A DNA stretch of 64,000 bases from the NCBI RefSeq assembly GCF_016756535.1, contig NZ_AP023247.1, positions 4,836,501-4,900,500 of the forward strand, read 5' to 3'. Shown piece by piece: positions 54,167-63,460 of this stretch. The notes beneath the pieces were generated by a model. It had not been told where the DNA came from. It saw nothing but the letters and a program-made list of their open reading frames with translations, and ran no database searches. This DNA is from Mesorhizobium sp. 131-2-1 (GTDB lineage: Bacteria; Pseudomonadota; Alphaproteobacteria; Rhizobiales; Rhizobiaceae). The position numbers and the translations under genes are program-made. Each line of letters opens with the position of its first letter. Position 1 is the stretch's first letter.

Positions 54167-54580
54167 TCAATGTGGCGCTTCTTCGGCGGGCAACGCCTCG
54201 ATGATCACAAAGGCTTGAGCGAGCGGGAAATCGTCGGTGATGGTGAGGTGGATCGCCGCCTTGTGTCCCTTCGGCAGAATCTTGTCCAGCCGCGCCGCTG
54301 CGCCGCCGGTCAAGGCCATGGTCGGCTTGCCGCCCGGTAGGTTGACGACGCCCATGTCGCGCCAGAAGACGCCATGCGCCAGACCGGTGCCCAGCGCCTT
54401 GGCGCAGGCCTCCTTGGCGGCGAAGCGCTTGGCATAGGAGGCCGCGCGTGCCGCGCGGTTCTCCGAGCGCGCCTGCTCGACCTCGGTGTAGATGCGCTGG
54501 ATAAAGCGCTGGCCGTGCCGCTCCAGCGACTTCTCGATGCGTCTGATGTCGATCAGGTCGCTGCCAATGCCGATGATCAT
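54167..54580 (-). CDS. acpS: Holo-[acyl-carrier-protein] synthase
   Basis: From the ATG at 54580 the product has 137 residues. It begins [20 protein letters not shown] (magnesium-binding Asp in SDLID) and has [16 protein letters not shown] (second metal site Glu) and [18 protein letters not shown]. It transfers phosphopantetheine to acyl carrier protein. The start overlaps the DUF2062 stop in an ATGA. The longer upstream frame is antisense to other reading and is rejected. Confidence 0.94.
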   Translation of the reverse strand: MIIGIGSDLIDIRRIEKSLERHGQRFIQRIYTEVEQARSENRAARAASYAKRFAAKEACAKALGTGLAHGVFWRDMGVVNLPGGKPTMALTGGAAARLDKILPKGHKAAIHLTITDDFPLAQAFVIIEALPAEEAPH

Positions 54581-55170
54581 TCCGCGGGGACTTCCCGTCC
54601 GCCGTGTCCAGCGTGCGTGGCCTTGCGCGCCCTTTCGGCCATGCGCTTCTTGCGCCGCTCGCGAAAGACGGTCATGCCCCATCGGGTGATGCCGTAGAAG
54701 AACAGGCCGAAGACGAGGCCGAGCGGCACCGCGCCAATCAGCATCGGCTCCAGCACCGGATGCCACAATTTCGCGAACGAAAGCGTGTGCATCATTTCCC
54801 CAAGGTGCTCAGGCGGCCCATTCTTGGGCAGGCGCTCATGCAGGATGAGCTTGCCGGTCTCCCAAGACGCACCCCAGAGCAGCGGAAAGGTGAGCGGATT
54901 GCCGAAGAACACCGCGCCGAGGGCGGCAGCCACCAGATTGCCGGCGATGACCCAGCACAACACGGCGGCAATGATGAAGTGGAAGCCGAGCGGGAAAAAC
55001 GAAGCAAACACGCCGGCCGCGACGCCAGCGGCGACGGCATGCGGAGTGGCCTTCAGCCGCAGGATACGCTTCGAAAAATACTGCACCGAGCGCGAGAACG
55101 AGCGGCGCGGCCACAAATAGGTACGCACCCGCTCGAAAAGGCCATCAGGCTTGCGGCGTCGAAAAAGCAC
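54577..55170 (-). CDS. DUF2062 membrane protein
   Basis: The 197-residue protein has three or four membrane segments ([60 protein letters not shown] and [20 protein letters not shown]). The [13 protein letters not shown] and FFGNPLTFP motifs match the DUF2062 family of unknown function. It often lies next to acpS or lepB in alphaproteobacteria. Its stop overlaps the acpS start by 4 bp. Confidence 0.88.
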   Translation of the reverse strand: MLFRRRKPDGLFERVRTYLWPRRSFSRSVQYFSKRILRLKATPHAVAAGVAAGVFASFFPLGFHFIIAAVLCWVIAGNLVAAALGAVFFGNPLTFPLLWGASWETGKLILHERLPKNGPPEHLGEMMHTLSFAKLWHPVLEPMLIGAVPLGLVFGLFFYGITRWGMTVFRERRKKRMAERARKATHAGHGGREVPAE

Positions 55171-55414
55171 TCAGTTCCGGTTCCTAGTACCCAACATCAG
55201 CTGTTCCGGCGACCCTGAGCCGGCAGGCGAAAGCCATATCTTGCGCTTCGAGGCCGGCTGAAGGCAACAGCGACTTTGATATAGCGACGCGCCAGCCTAA
55301 GGACAACGCTGGCGATGCCACATGCGTCGCACCCGCCATACGGCCAGCGTCTCGGGACATCGAGCATATTAGAAACACGGCGGATTTGTGGAGGCGGCGC
55401 CTTCACACTTCGGC

Positions 55415-55813
55415 TCAAGCCCCTCCGGTCTTGCCGGAACCGTATTCACTGACCTCGACCAGGTTGCCGTCCGGATCGCGGAAATAGACCGACAGCATCG
55501 GCCCGCGCGCGCCGATGCGCTCGACCGGCCCGACCTCGATGACGACATCGTTGGCCGCAAGGCTGGCGCAGATCTCGGCGAGCGGCCTTGCCGCGACGAG
55601 ACAGAAGTCGCCGGAGCCCGGCGTCGGCGCCTTGGCCTTCGGCTCGAAGGTGCGGCCGACCTCGTGCAGGTTGATCTTCTGCGATCCAAACAAAAGCGCC
55701 GTCGGCCGGTTCGACTGGTCCAAGCGTCGCAGACCGAGCACACGCTCGTAGAAGGCGCAGGTCGCTTCCACCGAGCGGACCGTCAGCACGAAATGGTCGA
55801 TGCCGGCGATCAT
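55415..55813 (-). CDS. VOC-superfamily protein
   Basis: The 132-residue protein begins MIAGIDHFVLTVRSVEATCA and has a VOC beta-alpha-beta-beta-beta layout, with metal-ligand candidates in IDHF, KINLHEVG and FRDPDGNLVEVSEY. Such proteins include glyoxalases and fosfomycin or bleomycin resistance proteins. It lies between pyrE and DUF2062 as an insert in the conserved block. Substrate unknown. Confidence 0.82.
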   Translation of the reverse strand: MIAGIDHFVLTVRSVEATCAFYERVLGLRRLDQSNRPTALLFGSQKINLHEVGRTFEPKAKAPTPGSGDFCLVAARPLAEICASLAANDVVIEVGPVERIGARGPMLSVYFRDPDGNLVEVSEYGSGKTGGA

Positions 55814-55894
55814 CGCAGCGCCGCGGTCAGCGGACGTCGCTGCCGACGAGAGTCAAGCGACGCGCCCAACTGCTTGTTTCCATGCATGGCGAGA

Positions 55895-56473
55895 TCAGAT
55901 GTTGCGGCTGCCGGGCTTGACGGCCGGGATTGCGGCAAGCTCGGGTGGCAGCCGGTCGGCCGGATAGGCCGGAACCTCATATTCGGCGAGCGCAACCAGC
56001 GGCACGCCGACATCAGTCTTGCCGGCCGAGCGGTCGATGATGCAGGCGGCCGCCGCCACCTCGGCGCCGAGCTCGCGCAGGCATTCGATTGTCTCTCGGA
56101 TCGACAGCCCGGTGGTGACGATGTCCTCGACGATGACGACACGCGAGCCCTTTGCGATCTCGAAACGGCGCAGCCTGAACTCGCCCCCTTCCCGCTCGAC
56201 CCAGATTGCCGGCACGCCGAGATGGCGCGAGGTCTCGTAGGCGGGGATCAGGCCGCCGATGGCCGGGCCGACGACATAATCGATCCGGCCGGGCACCGCC
56301 TTGCGGATCTTCTCGGCCAGCGCCTTGCACAGGCGTTCGGTCTTGTCGGCGTGCATGAAGACCCTCGCCTTCTGCAGGAAGACCGGACTGCGCAAGCCCG
56401 ACGTCAGGATGAAATGCCCTTCCAGGACGGCGCCCGCCTCGCGGAAAATGCCCAGCACTTCATCGGTGTTCAT
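55895..56473 (-). CDS. pyrE: Orotate phosphoribosyltransferase
   Basis: The 192-residue type I phosphoribosyltransferase has the PRPP-binding motif [14 protein letters not shown] (near 111-124), the [18 protein letters not shown] segment and the N-terminal [20 protein letters not shown]. It makes orotidine 5'-monophosphate in pyrimidine biosynthesis. It is 19 bp downstream of rsh on the same strand. A dihydroorotase-like gene is found elsewhere in the window (34037-35368), so both steps are present. Confidence 0.94.
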   Translation of the reverse strand: MNTDEVLGIFREAGAVLEGHFILTSGLRSPVFLQKARVFMHADKTERLCKALAEKIRKAVPGRIDYVVGPAIGGLIPAYETSRHLGVPAIWVEREGGEFRLRRFEIAKGSRVVIVEDIVTTGLSIRETIECLRELGAEVAAAACIIDRSAGKTDVGVPLVALAEYEVPAYPADRLPPELAAIPAVKPGSRNI

Positions 56474-56492
56474 TCCATCCCCCAGCGGTAGC

Positions 56493-58721
56493 TTAACCGT
56501 TCACGCGTCGCGCATCGCTGACGCTCGAATTGTCCTTGAGCTGCGACAGCAGCCGGTTGAGATGCTTCAGATCCCAGACCTCAAGATCGATCAGCATTTC
56601 GGTGAAGTCGGGCGCGGTGCGCACCATCGACAGCGTATGGATGTTGGCATCGTTCGCGGCTACGACCTGGGCGATGTCGGCGAGCGAACCCGGCGCGTTG
56701 ATGGCAGTGACCGAAATGCGTGCCGGGAAGCGCTCCTTGGTCCGCTCGTCAATGTCCCAGCGCACATCGATCCAGCGCTCAGGCTGGTCGTCGAAGGCCT
56801 GCAGAGCTGGCGACTGGATCGGGTAGATGGTGATGCCGGTGCCCGGCTGGATGATGCCGACGATGCGGTCGCCAGGCACGGCGCCCTCCGGCGCGAAGCG
56901 AACCGGCAGATCGCCACGCACGCCGCGGATCGGAACTGCGCCATCGCGCGGCTGGTCCTTGTCCTTGCGCGCGGCGCGGCCCGGCATCTGGAACAGCATG
57001 CCAGCGGCGTTGCGGATCTTCGACCAGCCTTCCTCGCGCTGTTTGGGAGCGGCGACGGTGACGCGCTCGTCCTTGTAGTCGGGGAACACCGCCTTCATGA
57101 CATCGGTCGAGGCTAGTTCGCCACGCCCGACAGAGGCCAGCACGTCTTCTATGTCCTTGCGCGCCAGCCGGTGAAGCACCGGCTTCAGGCTCTCCTTGGT
57201 GAAGTTCTTGCCGGCGCGCTCGAAGGCGCGCTCCAGGATGCGGGCGCCAAGCCCGGAATACTGCTTGCGGATCGCATTCTTGGTGGCGCGGCGAATGGCG
57301 GCCCGCGCCTTGCCGGTGACGACCACCGATTCCCAGGCCGCCGGCGGCACCTGCGCCTTGGAGCGGATGATCTCGACCTCATCGCCGTTCTTCAACTCCG
57401 TCATCAGCGGCATGATGCGGCCATTGACCTTGGCGCCGACGCAAGTGTCGCCGACATCGGTGTGGACGGCATAGGCGAAGTCGATGGGGGTGGCGCCGCG
57501 CGGCAGCGCGATCAGCATGCCCTTGGGCGTGAAGCAGAACACCTGGTCCTGGAAGAGCTCCAGCTTGGTGTTTTCGAGGAAGTCTTCCGGGTTGTCGCCC
57601 TCGGCCAGCTGCTCGATGGTGCGCCGCAGCCAGGCATAGGCGTTGGTCTCCTTCGAAATGGCATGGCCGGCGCCATTCGTCTTGCCACCGGTGTCCTTGT
57701 AGATCGAATGGGCGGCGACGCCGTATTCAGCGATCTTGTTCATCTCGCGGGTGCGGATCTGCAATTCGACGCGCTGGCGCGACGGGCCGACGATGGTGGT
57801 GTGGATCGAGCGATAGTCGTTCTGCTTCGGCGTCGAGATGTAGTCCTTGAAGCGGCCTGGCACCATCGACCAGGTGGTGTGGATGGCGCCGAGCGCGCGG
57901 TAGCAGTCCTCGACCGAGTCGACGACGACGCGGAAGCCGAAGATGTCGGAAAGCTGCTCGAAGGACAGCGCCTTGGCCTCCATCTTGCGGAACACCGACC
58001 ACGGCTTCTTCTGCCGGCTCTTCACGCCGGCCTTGATCGCATGCTTTTCGAACAGCGCCGACAACGACTTCTCGATCTCCGAGAGAACACCCTTGTTGCG
58101 CTCGAAGATCTCGGCCAGCCTCGCGGTGACGGCGCGATAGGCTTCCGGATTGATGTAGCGGAAGGCGATCTCCTCCAGCTCCTCGCGCATGCCCTGCATG
58201 CCCATGCGGCCGGCGAGCGGCGCATAGATGTCCATCGTCTCCTCGGCGATGCGCAGGCGCTTGGCTTCCGGCACATGGTCGAGGGTGCGCATGTTGTGAA
58301 GGCGGTCAGCAAGCTTGACGAGCAGCACGCGCACGTCCTCGGAGATCGCCAGCAGGAGCTTGCGCAGGTTCTCCGCCTGCTCGGCTTTCTTGGACACGAG
58401 GTCGAGCTTCTTGAGTTTCGTCAGACCCTCGACCAGCTTGCCCATTTCCGGGCCGAACAATTCGTCGATCTCGGCCCTGGTCGCGGTGGTGTCCTCGATC
58501 GTGTCATGCAGCAGGGCGACGGCGATCGTCGCCTCGTCCATGTGCATCTCGGTGAGGATGGCGGCGACTTCGAGCGGGTGCGAGAAATAGGGATCGCCGG
58601 AGGCGCGCTTCTGGTGACCATGCTTCTGCATGGCGTAGACATAGGCCTTGTTGAGCAGCGCCTCGTTGACGTCAGGCTTGTAGCGCTGGACGCGCTCGAC
58701 AAGCTCATACTGACGCATCAT
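56493..58721 (-). CDS. rsh: Bifunctional (p)ppGpp synthetase/hydrolase (Rsh, RelA/SpoT)
   Basis: The 742-residue protein has the HD hydrolase domain ([30 protein letters not shown] and [12 protein letters not shown], about residues 48-160). A synthetase domain follows with [20 protein letters not shown] and [20 protein letters not shown] (about 260-370), then a TGS domain ([20 protein letters not shown]) and a C-terminal ACT domain. Intact HD and synthetase motifs support both activities. It controls the stringent response. The gene lies 123 bp downstream of rpoZ, with a hairpin between them. Confidence 0.95.
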   Translation of the reverse strand: MMRQYELVERVQRYKPDVNEALLNKAYVYAMQKHGHQKRASGDPYFSHPLEVAAILTEMHMDEATIAVALLHDTIEDTTATRAEIDELFGPEMGKLVEGLTKLKKLDLVSKKAEQAENLRKLLLAISEDVRVLLVKLADRLHNMRTLDHVPEAKRLRIAEETMDIYAPLAGRMGMQGMREELEEIAFRYINPEAYRAVTARLAEIFERNKGVLSEIEKSLSALFEKHAIKAGVKSRQKKPWSVFRKMEAKALSFEQLSDIFGFRVVVDSVEDCYRALGAIHTTWSMVPGRFKDYISTPKQNDYRSIHTTIVGPSRQRVELQIRTREMNKIAEYGVAAHSIYKDTGGKTNGAGHAISKETNAYAWLRRTIEQLAEGDNPEDFLENTKLELFQDQVFCFTPKGMLIALPRGATPIDFAYAVHTDVGDTCVGAKVNGRIMPLMTELKNGDEVEIIRSKAQVPPAAWESVVVTGKARAAIRRATKNAIRKQYSGLGARILERAFERAGKNFTKESLKPVLHRLARKDIEDVLASVGRGELASTDVMKAVFPDYKDERVTVAAPKQREEGWSKIRNAAGMLFQMPGRAARKDKDQPRDGAVPIRGVRGDLPVRFAPEGAVPGDRIVGIIQPGTGITIYPIQSPALQAFDDQPERWIDVRWDIDERTKERFPARISVTAINAPGSLADIAQVVAANDANIHTLSMVRTAPDFTEMLIDLEVWDLKHLNRLLSQLKDNSSVSDARRVNG

Positions 58722-58750
58722 GGGCGGGATCTCGCGGTGCTGAAATGAAT

Positions 58751-58778
58751 CATGCGCCGCACTGGCGTGCGGCGCATG
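58751..58778. terminator. Perfect 12-bp hairpin between rpoZ and rsh
   Basis: CATGCGCCGCAC (58751-58762) and GTGCGGCGCATG (58767-58778) form a 12-bp stem with loop TGGC. On the minus strand it lies after rpoZ (ends at 58845) and before rsh (starts at 58721). No U-tract follows on the minus strand, so it may be a pause, processing site or partial terminator rather than a full stop. Confidence 0.55.
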
Positions 58779-58844
58779 TCATAGATAGCCACGAAACTGC
58801 CGATACGGAAGTGCCGGATGCTTGATCCAGGCAATTCCAAGAGC

Positions 58845-59246
58845 TTAGTAGTCGTCGCTCTTTTCCGGCGGCACCAGGCCTTCGATGCCGGCCAGAAGGT
58901 CTTCCTCGGTCATGCGGTCGAAAGCGATGTTGTCCTCGGCATCGTCGGCATCGGTCGCCGCGACGGCAACACCGGTCTGGTCCGCGATCACCTCGCCGTC
59001 AGCTTCCGGCTCGTCGACCTCGACATGCTTCTGCAGCGAGTGGATCAGGTCTTCCTTGAGATCGTCGGGCGACAGCGTCTCGTCGGCGATCTCGCGCAGC
59101 GCGATCACCGGGTTCTTGTCGTTGTCGCGCGGGACGGTGATCTGCGCGCCCTGGCTGATCTGACGGGCGCGGTGGCCGGCCAGAAGCACCAGTTCGAAGC
59201 GGTTGTCGACCTTGTCGATGCAATCTTCAACGGTTACGCGGGCCAT
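58845..59246 (-). CDS. rpoZ: RNA polymerase omega subunit
   Basis: The 133-residue protein begins [20 protein letters not shown] with [20 protein letters not shown] and [20 protein letters not shown], the canonical omega sequence (about residues 1-68). A rhizobial-type acidic C-terminal extension follows. It stabilises RNA polymerase assembly and lies in the classic rpoZ-rsh pairing. Its promoter is in the 306-bp region up to the NYN gene. Confidence 0.95.
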   Translation of the reverse strand: MARVTVEDCIDKVDNRFELVLLAGHRARQISQGAQITVPRDNDKNPVIALREIADETLSPDDLKEDLIHSLQKHVEVDEPEADGEVIADQTGVAVAATDADDAEDNIAFDRMTEEDLLAGIEGLVPPEKSDDY

Positions 59247-59552
59247 GAATTGCCCCTTTCATGCGATGGATTTGATGGAAAACAGGCGCGGTCCATAACC
59301 TGAACGCCGCCAAAACACAAGCTTCTTGGCAAGGCGGGTGCGGCTCCACGGGTTATCCCGGCTCGGTGCGGGACAAGACCCGCGACGATGGCACCGCCGA
59401 TCACAATTGCTTGCGAGGCGCCGACACTGCTTGGATTGCCGTAAAACTGGCGCTATCTCGGATGATACAGGCCGTATGGTCCTTTATGGGGCCGCGGGCA
59501 TGGTCGCCGACGCATTTAGACGACCGCCTATTTTGAAAAAGGACATTTTTCC
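59247..59552. other. 306-bp region between rpoZ and the NYN gene
   Basis: The region holds divergent promoters. A CTTGGA about 16-17 bp before GCTATC (59430-59460) is a possible sigma-70 promoter for the NYN gene, weakly supported. I see no hairpin of note and no small ORF with a convincing ribosome binding site. Confidence 0.4.
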
Positions 59553-60134
59553 ATGTTCGACCCTCGTGAGAAAATCGCTCTTTTCATCGACGGCGCCAAT
59601 CTCTACGCCACCTCGCGAGCGCTTGGTTTCGACATCGACTATCGCAAGCTTCTGTCGAGCTTCCAGAAGCGCGGCTATCTGCTGCGCGCCTACTACTACA
59701 CCGCGCTGGTCGAGGATCAGGAATATTCCTCGATCCGGCCGCTGATCGACTGGCTCGACTATAACGGCTTCAAGGTGGTGACCAAGCCGGCCAAGGAGTT
59801 CACCGACTCGACGGGCCGCCGCAAGATCAAGGGCAATATGGACATCGAGCTGACCGTCGATGCGCTCGAACTCGCCGACGTCGTCGACCACTATGTGATC
59901 TTCTCCGGCGACGGCGATTTCCGCACGCTGGTCGAGGCGCTGCAGCGGCGCGGTCGCAAGGTCTCGATCGTCTCCACCATGGCCTCGCAGCCGCCGATGA
60001 TCTCGGACGATCTGCGCCGGCAGGCCGACCACTTCATCGACCTGATGAGCTTGAAGAACGAAGTCGGCCGAGATCCGTCCGAGCGGCCGGTGCGCCGGCC
60101 CGAGCCGGCCGAGGCCGACGAGGGCGACTATTGA
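59553..60134 (+). CDS. NYN-domain (LabA/DUF88-like) protein
   Basis: The 193-residue protein begins MFDPREKIALFIDGANLYAT with the NYN/PIN acidic site (FIDGANL Asp), KGNMDIELTVDALELADV (Asp) and VIFSGDGDFRTLVEALQRRG (Asp-x-Asp). A disordered charged tail ends EADEGDY. NYN domains are predicted metal-dependent RNases. It precedes a uracil-DNA glycosylase gene whose start overlaps its stop (TTGA), so the two are co-translated. Confidence 0.85.
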   Translation: MFDPREKIALFIDGANLYATSRALGFDIDYRKLLSSFQKRGYLLRAYYYTALVEDQEYSSIRPLIDWLDYNGFKVVTKPAKEFTDSTGRRKIKGNMDIELTVDALELADVVDHYVIFSGDGDFRTLVEALQRRGRKVSIVSTMASQPPMISDDLRRQADHFIDLMSLKNEVGRDPSERPVRRPEPAEADEGDY

Positions 60135-60802
60135 CTGCGGCGGCCCAGGTGGCCGCGCCCTCCCCTGAACCCAGCCGCGACTGCCCGCTCTGCCCGCGGC
60201 TGCATGATTTCATCGCCGACTGGCGGCGGCGCGAGCCGTCCTGGTTCAACGCGCCGGTGCCGACCTTCGTGCCGCCGGAAGGCGAAGACGCGGTGCGGCT
60301 GCTCATCGTCGGGCTGGCGCCCGGGCTGCGCGGTGCCAACCGCACCGGGCGGCCGTTCACCGGCGACTATGCCGGCGACCTGCTCTACGGCACGCTGATC
60401 GCGCAGGGTCTTGCGCGCGGTGAATTCAAAGCAAGGCCCGACGACGGGCTGGAGCTGGTGCAGACCGCCATCACCAATGCCGTGCGTTGCGTGCCGCCGG
60501 AGAACAAACCGGTGGGCGGTGAGATCGCCACCTGCAGGAGCTTCCTGGTGCCGACGATCGGGCGCTTTCCCAATCTGCGCGCCGTGCTGGCGCTGGGCTC
60601 GATCGCGCATCAGTCTACCGTGCGGGCGCTTGGGCAACGCGTCGCCGCCTATCCATTCCGCCATGGCGGACGGCAGCAGGCCGGCGGCATCACGCTGTTC
60701 TCAAGCTATCACTGCTCGCGCTACAACACCAATACGGGCGTGCTGACGGAAGCAATGTTCGTCAACGTCTTCAAGGAGATCGCGGCGTTTCTGCAGGAAT
60801 AG
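60131..60802 (+). CDS. Family-5 uracil-DNA glycosylase (UdgB type)
   Basis: The 223-residue protein starts with a TTG at 60131 overlapping the NYN gene stop; other starts are poor. It has GLAPGLRGANRTGRPFTGD (motif 1 of family-5 UDG, about 60-78) and the terminal-motif block SYHCSRYNTNTG (about 198-209). Four cysteines (DCPLCPR near 17-23, TNAVRCVPP and ATCRSF) suit an iron-sulfur cluster. It removes uracil and deaminated bases from DNA. Coupling to an RNase-like gene is noteworthy. Confidence 0.87.
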   Translation: MTAAAQVAAPSPEPSRDCPLCPRLHDFIADWRRREPSWFNAPVPTFVPPEGEDAVRLLIVGLAPGLRGANRTGRPFTGDYAGDLLYGTLIAQGLARGEFKARPDDGLELVQTAITNAVRCVPPENKPVGGEIATCRSFLVPTIGRFPNLRAVLALGSIAHQSTVRALGQRVAAYPFRHGGRQQAGGITLFSSYHCSRYNTNTGVLTEAMFVNVFKEIAAFLQE

Positions 60803-61517
60803 AATCGGGAGCCGTCGCCGCGAACAACTCGGCCAACTTCTCCGGCCCGCCCTTGAGCACGTTGAGATCGACATCGCCTTCGATGCCGTCGACGCGGCCC
60901 CGATTGTGGTACTGCCAGTAGATCCAGTCGTCCTCGCCGGGCAGCATCGCCAGCGAGCGCAGCCAGCGCGGGCGAGCGGCGATATGCGCCGAATAGGCCT
61001 CGGCCGCCTCGTCGGTCAGATAGACGATCGCCGGTTTGCCGAAGGCCGCCTCGACCGGGCCAAGGAATGCCCCGAGCTCGGCGCTCAATTGCTCGGGCGA
61101 CGGGCGCTGCGGGCAGTTGCCTCCGAATTCGATGTCGACCACCGGCGGCAACAGCGGCTCGCCGCGCGGCACCACCGAGATGAAATTCCTCGCCTGGTCG
61201 GCGCCCGGCCGGCAGAAGGTGAAGAAGTGGTAGGCGCCGACCGCCAGGCCCGCCGCCCGCGCCTCGCGCAGGTTGGCGGCAAAGGCATCGTCGACATGAT
61301 CACCGCCCTCGGTCGCCTTGATGACGGCGAAAGCGACATCGTCGGCGGCGACACGCCGCCAGTCGATCCGGCCTTGGTGGTGGGAGACGTCGATGCCGCG
61401 GACCGGGAACCGGCCGCGGTCGGGCGAGAAAGTGTGGAAATAGATGAGCCCGCCCACGACGACGACGCACGCCAGAACAAGGCAGGCCAAGGTCCAGAGG
61501 ACGATCCGCTTCTTCAA
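60771..61517 (-). CDS. Glycoside hydrolase family 25 lysozyme-like protein
   Basis: The 248-residue protein has an N-terminal membrane span (IVLWTLACLVLACVVVVGGL) and a GH25 barrel: FPVRGIDVSHHQGRIDWRRV (catalytic Asp), FAVIKATEGGDHVDD, AYHFFTFCRPG and VVDIEFGGNCP (Asp-x-Glu). The last part has WQYHNRGRVDGIEGDVDLNV. GH25 enzymes cleave the beta-1,4 bonds of peptidoglycan. It should act outside the inner membrane on the host's own wall or be an anchored amidase-like factor. Its end overlaps the convergent UDG gene by 32 bp. Confidence 0.88.
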   Translation of the reverse strand: MKKRIVLWTLACLVLACVVVVGGLIYFHTFSPDRGRFPVRGIDVSHHQGRIDWRRVAADDVAFAVIKATEGGDHVDDAFAANLREARAAGLAVGAYHFFTFCRPGADQARNFISVVPRGEPLLPPVVDIEFGGNCPQRPSPEQLSAELGAFLGPVEAAFGKPAIVYLTDEAAEAYSAHIAARPRWLRSLAMLPGEDDWIYWQYHNRGRVDGIEGDVDLNVLKGGPEKLAELFAATAPDSIPAETPRSP

Positions 61518-61630
61518 GACTATCCCCGCTGTCTGCTCCGCGTTTCCGGAAGCTGAAGGCCGACTGTAGGCTTTTTTCAGGCCGCCGCCGGATGGCCTGC
61601 CCTACGCTATGGCTCCGGGCGTTCGTCGCT

Positions 61631-61656
61631 CGAAAAGCCAAATCGTTGGCTTTTCG
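61631..61656 (-). terminator. Perfect 11-bp hairpin downstream of smpB
   Basis: CGAAAAGCCAA (61631-61641), loop ATCG and TTGGCTTTTCG (61646-61656) form a perfect stem on the minus strand 21 bp after the smpB stop. The 3' side is T-rich within the stem (GGCTTTTCG). It is a probable smpB terminator although a clear T-tract beyond it is missing. Confidence 0.55.
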
Positions 61657-61676
61657 TCCGCTACGCGGACCACTCC

Positions 61677-62156
61677 TCACCCACGTTGCTTGAGCAGCCG
61701 GCCCTTCTCGCGCGACCAGTCGCGCTGCTTCTCGGTCTCGCGCTTGTCGTGCAGCTTCTTGCCGCGAGCGATCGCAAGCAAAAGCTTGGCGCGGCCGCGA
61801 TCGTTGAAATAGATCTTAAGGGGCACCAGCGTCATGCCTTCGCGATCGACGCTCTGCGACAGTTTCGCCATCTCGCGCTTGGACAGCAGAAGCTTGCGGC
61901 GCCGGCGCGGCTCATGGTTGAAGCGGTTGGCCTGCAGATATTCCGGCAGATAGGAATTGATCAGCCAGATCTCGCCACCCTCGGCCGACGCGTAGGATTC
62001 CTGGATGTTGGCCTGGCCCTGGCGCAGCGACTTGACCTCGGTGCCGGTCAGCACCAGGCCGGCCTCGACCGTGTCGAGCACCTCATAGGAGAACCGCGCC
62101 TTGCGGTTCTCCGCAACGGTCCTGTTGTTGGGATCGGCTTTCTTGACTTGATTCAT
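61677..62156 (-). CDS. smpB: SsrA-binding protein
   Basis: The 159-residue basic protein has [20 protein letters not shown], the OB-fold motif [20 protein letters not shown], and [20 protein letters not shown] with the C-terminal tail [20 protein letters not shown]. It brings tmRNA to stalled ribosomes. It lies 25 bp downstream of dapA on the same strand. The ssrA gene is not in the window. Confidence 0.95.
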   Translation of the reverse strand: MNQVKKADPNNRTVAENRKARFSYEVLDTVEAGLVLTGTEVKSLRQGQANIQESYASAEGGEIWLINSYLPEYLQANRFNHEPRRRRKLLLSKREMAKLSQSVDREGMTLVPLKIYFNDRGRAKLLLAIARGKKLHDKRETEKQRDWSREKGRLLKQRG

Positions 62157-62181
62157 AATGCGGAGAGGTGGCGCCTCATCC

Positions 62182-63063
62182 TCAGTTTATCAAGCCGGCG
62201 TGCTTCATCGCCTGGTCGATCTTTTCGGCGGTCGAGGCCTCGATCGTGACCAGCGGCGAGCGGACGACATTCTCGACCTTGCCAAGCTTGGACAGCGCGT
62301 ATTTGGCGCCGCACAGGCCTGGCTCAACGAAGATCGCCTTGTGCAGCGGCAGCAGGCGGTCCTGCAATTCGAGCGCCTGGGCGCTGTCGCCGGACAGCGT
62401 CGCTTCCTGGAACTCCGAGCAGAGACGCGGCGCGACGTTCGAGGTCACCGAGATGCAGCCGACGCCGCCATGCGCGTTGAAGCCCAGCGCCGAGGCATCC
62501 TCGCCGGAAAGCTGGATGAAGTCCTTGCCGCAGGTGGCGCGCTGTTCGGAGACCCGCTCGACCTTGCCGGTGGCATCCTTGACGCCGACGATGTTCTTGA
62601 AGTCGTGCGCCAGCCGACCCATCGTCTCGGGCATCATGTCGATGACCGAGCGCGGCGGGATGTTGTAGATGATGATCGGCAGCTTGGTCGCGCGGGCGAC
62701 GGCTGCGAAATGCTCATAGAGCCCGCGCTGCGTCGGCTTGTTGTAATATGGCGTGACGACGAGGGCCGCATCGGCGCCGGCCTTCTCGGCAAACTGCACC
62801 AGGCCTACCGCCTCTTCGGTGTTGTTGGAGCCGGCGCCGGCAACGACCGGAGCGCGACCCTTGGCGACCTCGATGCAGACCTTGACCACCTGGCGATGCT
62901 CGTCATGCGACAGCGTCGGCGACTCGCCGGTGGTGCCTACCGGAACCAGCCCCTTGGTGCCTTCGGCGAGCTGCCATTCGATGAACGCGCGAAAGGCTTT
63001 CTCGTCGAAACGCCCGCTCTTGTCGAACGGTGTAACGAGCGCGGTCAGCGAGCCTCTCAGCAT
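62182..63063 (-). CDS. dapA: 4-hydroxy-tetrahydrodipicolinate synthase
   Basis: The 293-residue TIM-barrel protein has [75 protein letters not shown] with the catalytic Tyr, and [16 protein letters not shown] with the Schiff-base Lys (near 160). It makes the first lysine/diaminopimelate intermediate from pyruvate and aspartate semialdehyde. The ATG at 63063 follows AAGGAG, better than a TTG 9 bp upstream. Its promoter region holds three copies of a 58-bp palindrome. Confidence 0.94.
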   Translation of the reverse strand: MLRGSLTALVTPFDKSGRFDEKAFRAFIEWQLAEGTKGLVPVGTTGESPTLSHDEHRQVVKVCIEVAKGRAPVVAGAGSNNTEEAVGLVQFAEKAGADAALVVTPYYNKPTQRGLYEHFAAVARATKLPIIIYNIPPRSVIDMMPETMGRLAHDFKNIVGVKDATGKVERVSEQRATCGKDFIQLSGEDASALGFNAHGGVGCISVTSNVAPRLCSEFQEATLSGDSAQALELQDRLLPLHKAIFVEPGLCGAKYALSKLGKVENVVRSPLVTIEASTAEKIDQAMKHAGLIN

Positions 63064-63460
63064 ATCGTCCAAACTCCTTGGGACTTCGTTGGTTTATGCA
63101 CGTCGTTGTTCCCAAAACCGGTATCCACTTTTGGGCGACATGCGTTGTTGGTCTATGCATGTCGTTACCCCAAAACCGGTATCCACTTTTGGGCGACATG
63201 CATTGTTGGTCTATGCATGTCGTCACCCCAAAACCGGTATCCGCTTTTGGGCGACATGCATCGGTCGGTCTATCGTGCGCGCCTTCTAGCCGAAAGCGAA
63301 GCCGCGCACCATAGTCTCGACACTGTTCAGCGGCAAGCATTGCAATGGTGCCAGCAAGGGCAATTCGAACGACCTCGATAACCTTTTGTTTACGGGCTTT
63401 TCACGACCTGCGCTTAGCTTCGAGGCGCCTTGCCCTGCTGGTAGTGTGCACGAACAGGAA
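63064..63460. other. 397-bp divergent region between dapA and the transglycosylase gene
   Basis: It contains the three palindromes, then AT-richer DNA (63370-63420: AACCTTTTGTTTACGGGC) that probably holds the promoter of the downstream gene. Reading frames through the palindromes are repeat translations without protein character. Confidence 0.6.
63096..63261. repeat. Three tandem copies of a 58-bp palindromic unit upstream of dapA
   Basis: Each copy (63096-63145, 63155-63203, 63213-63261) is a palindrome beginning ATGCATGTCG and ending CGACATGCAT (variants at the first copy ends). An inner pair CCCAAAAccgg...ACTTTTGGG lies within. The period is 58-59 bp and the copies differ at a few positions. 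The same element type is a known dispersed palindrome in Rhizobiales. Three in a row right before the dapA start is less usual. Confidence 0.85.

Noticed and set aside
63096..63261. Possible CRISPR or small protein in the repeat array
   Set aside because: Units are palindromic and contiguous with near-identical content; reading frames through them are repeat translations.
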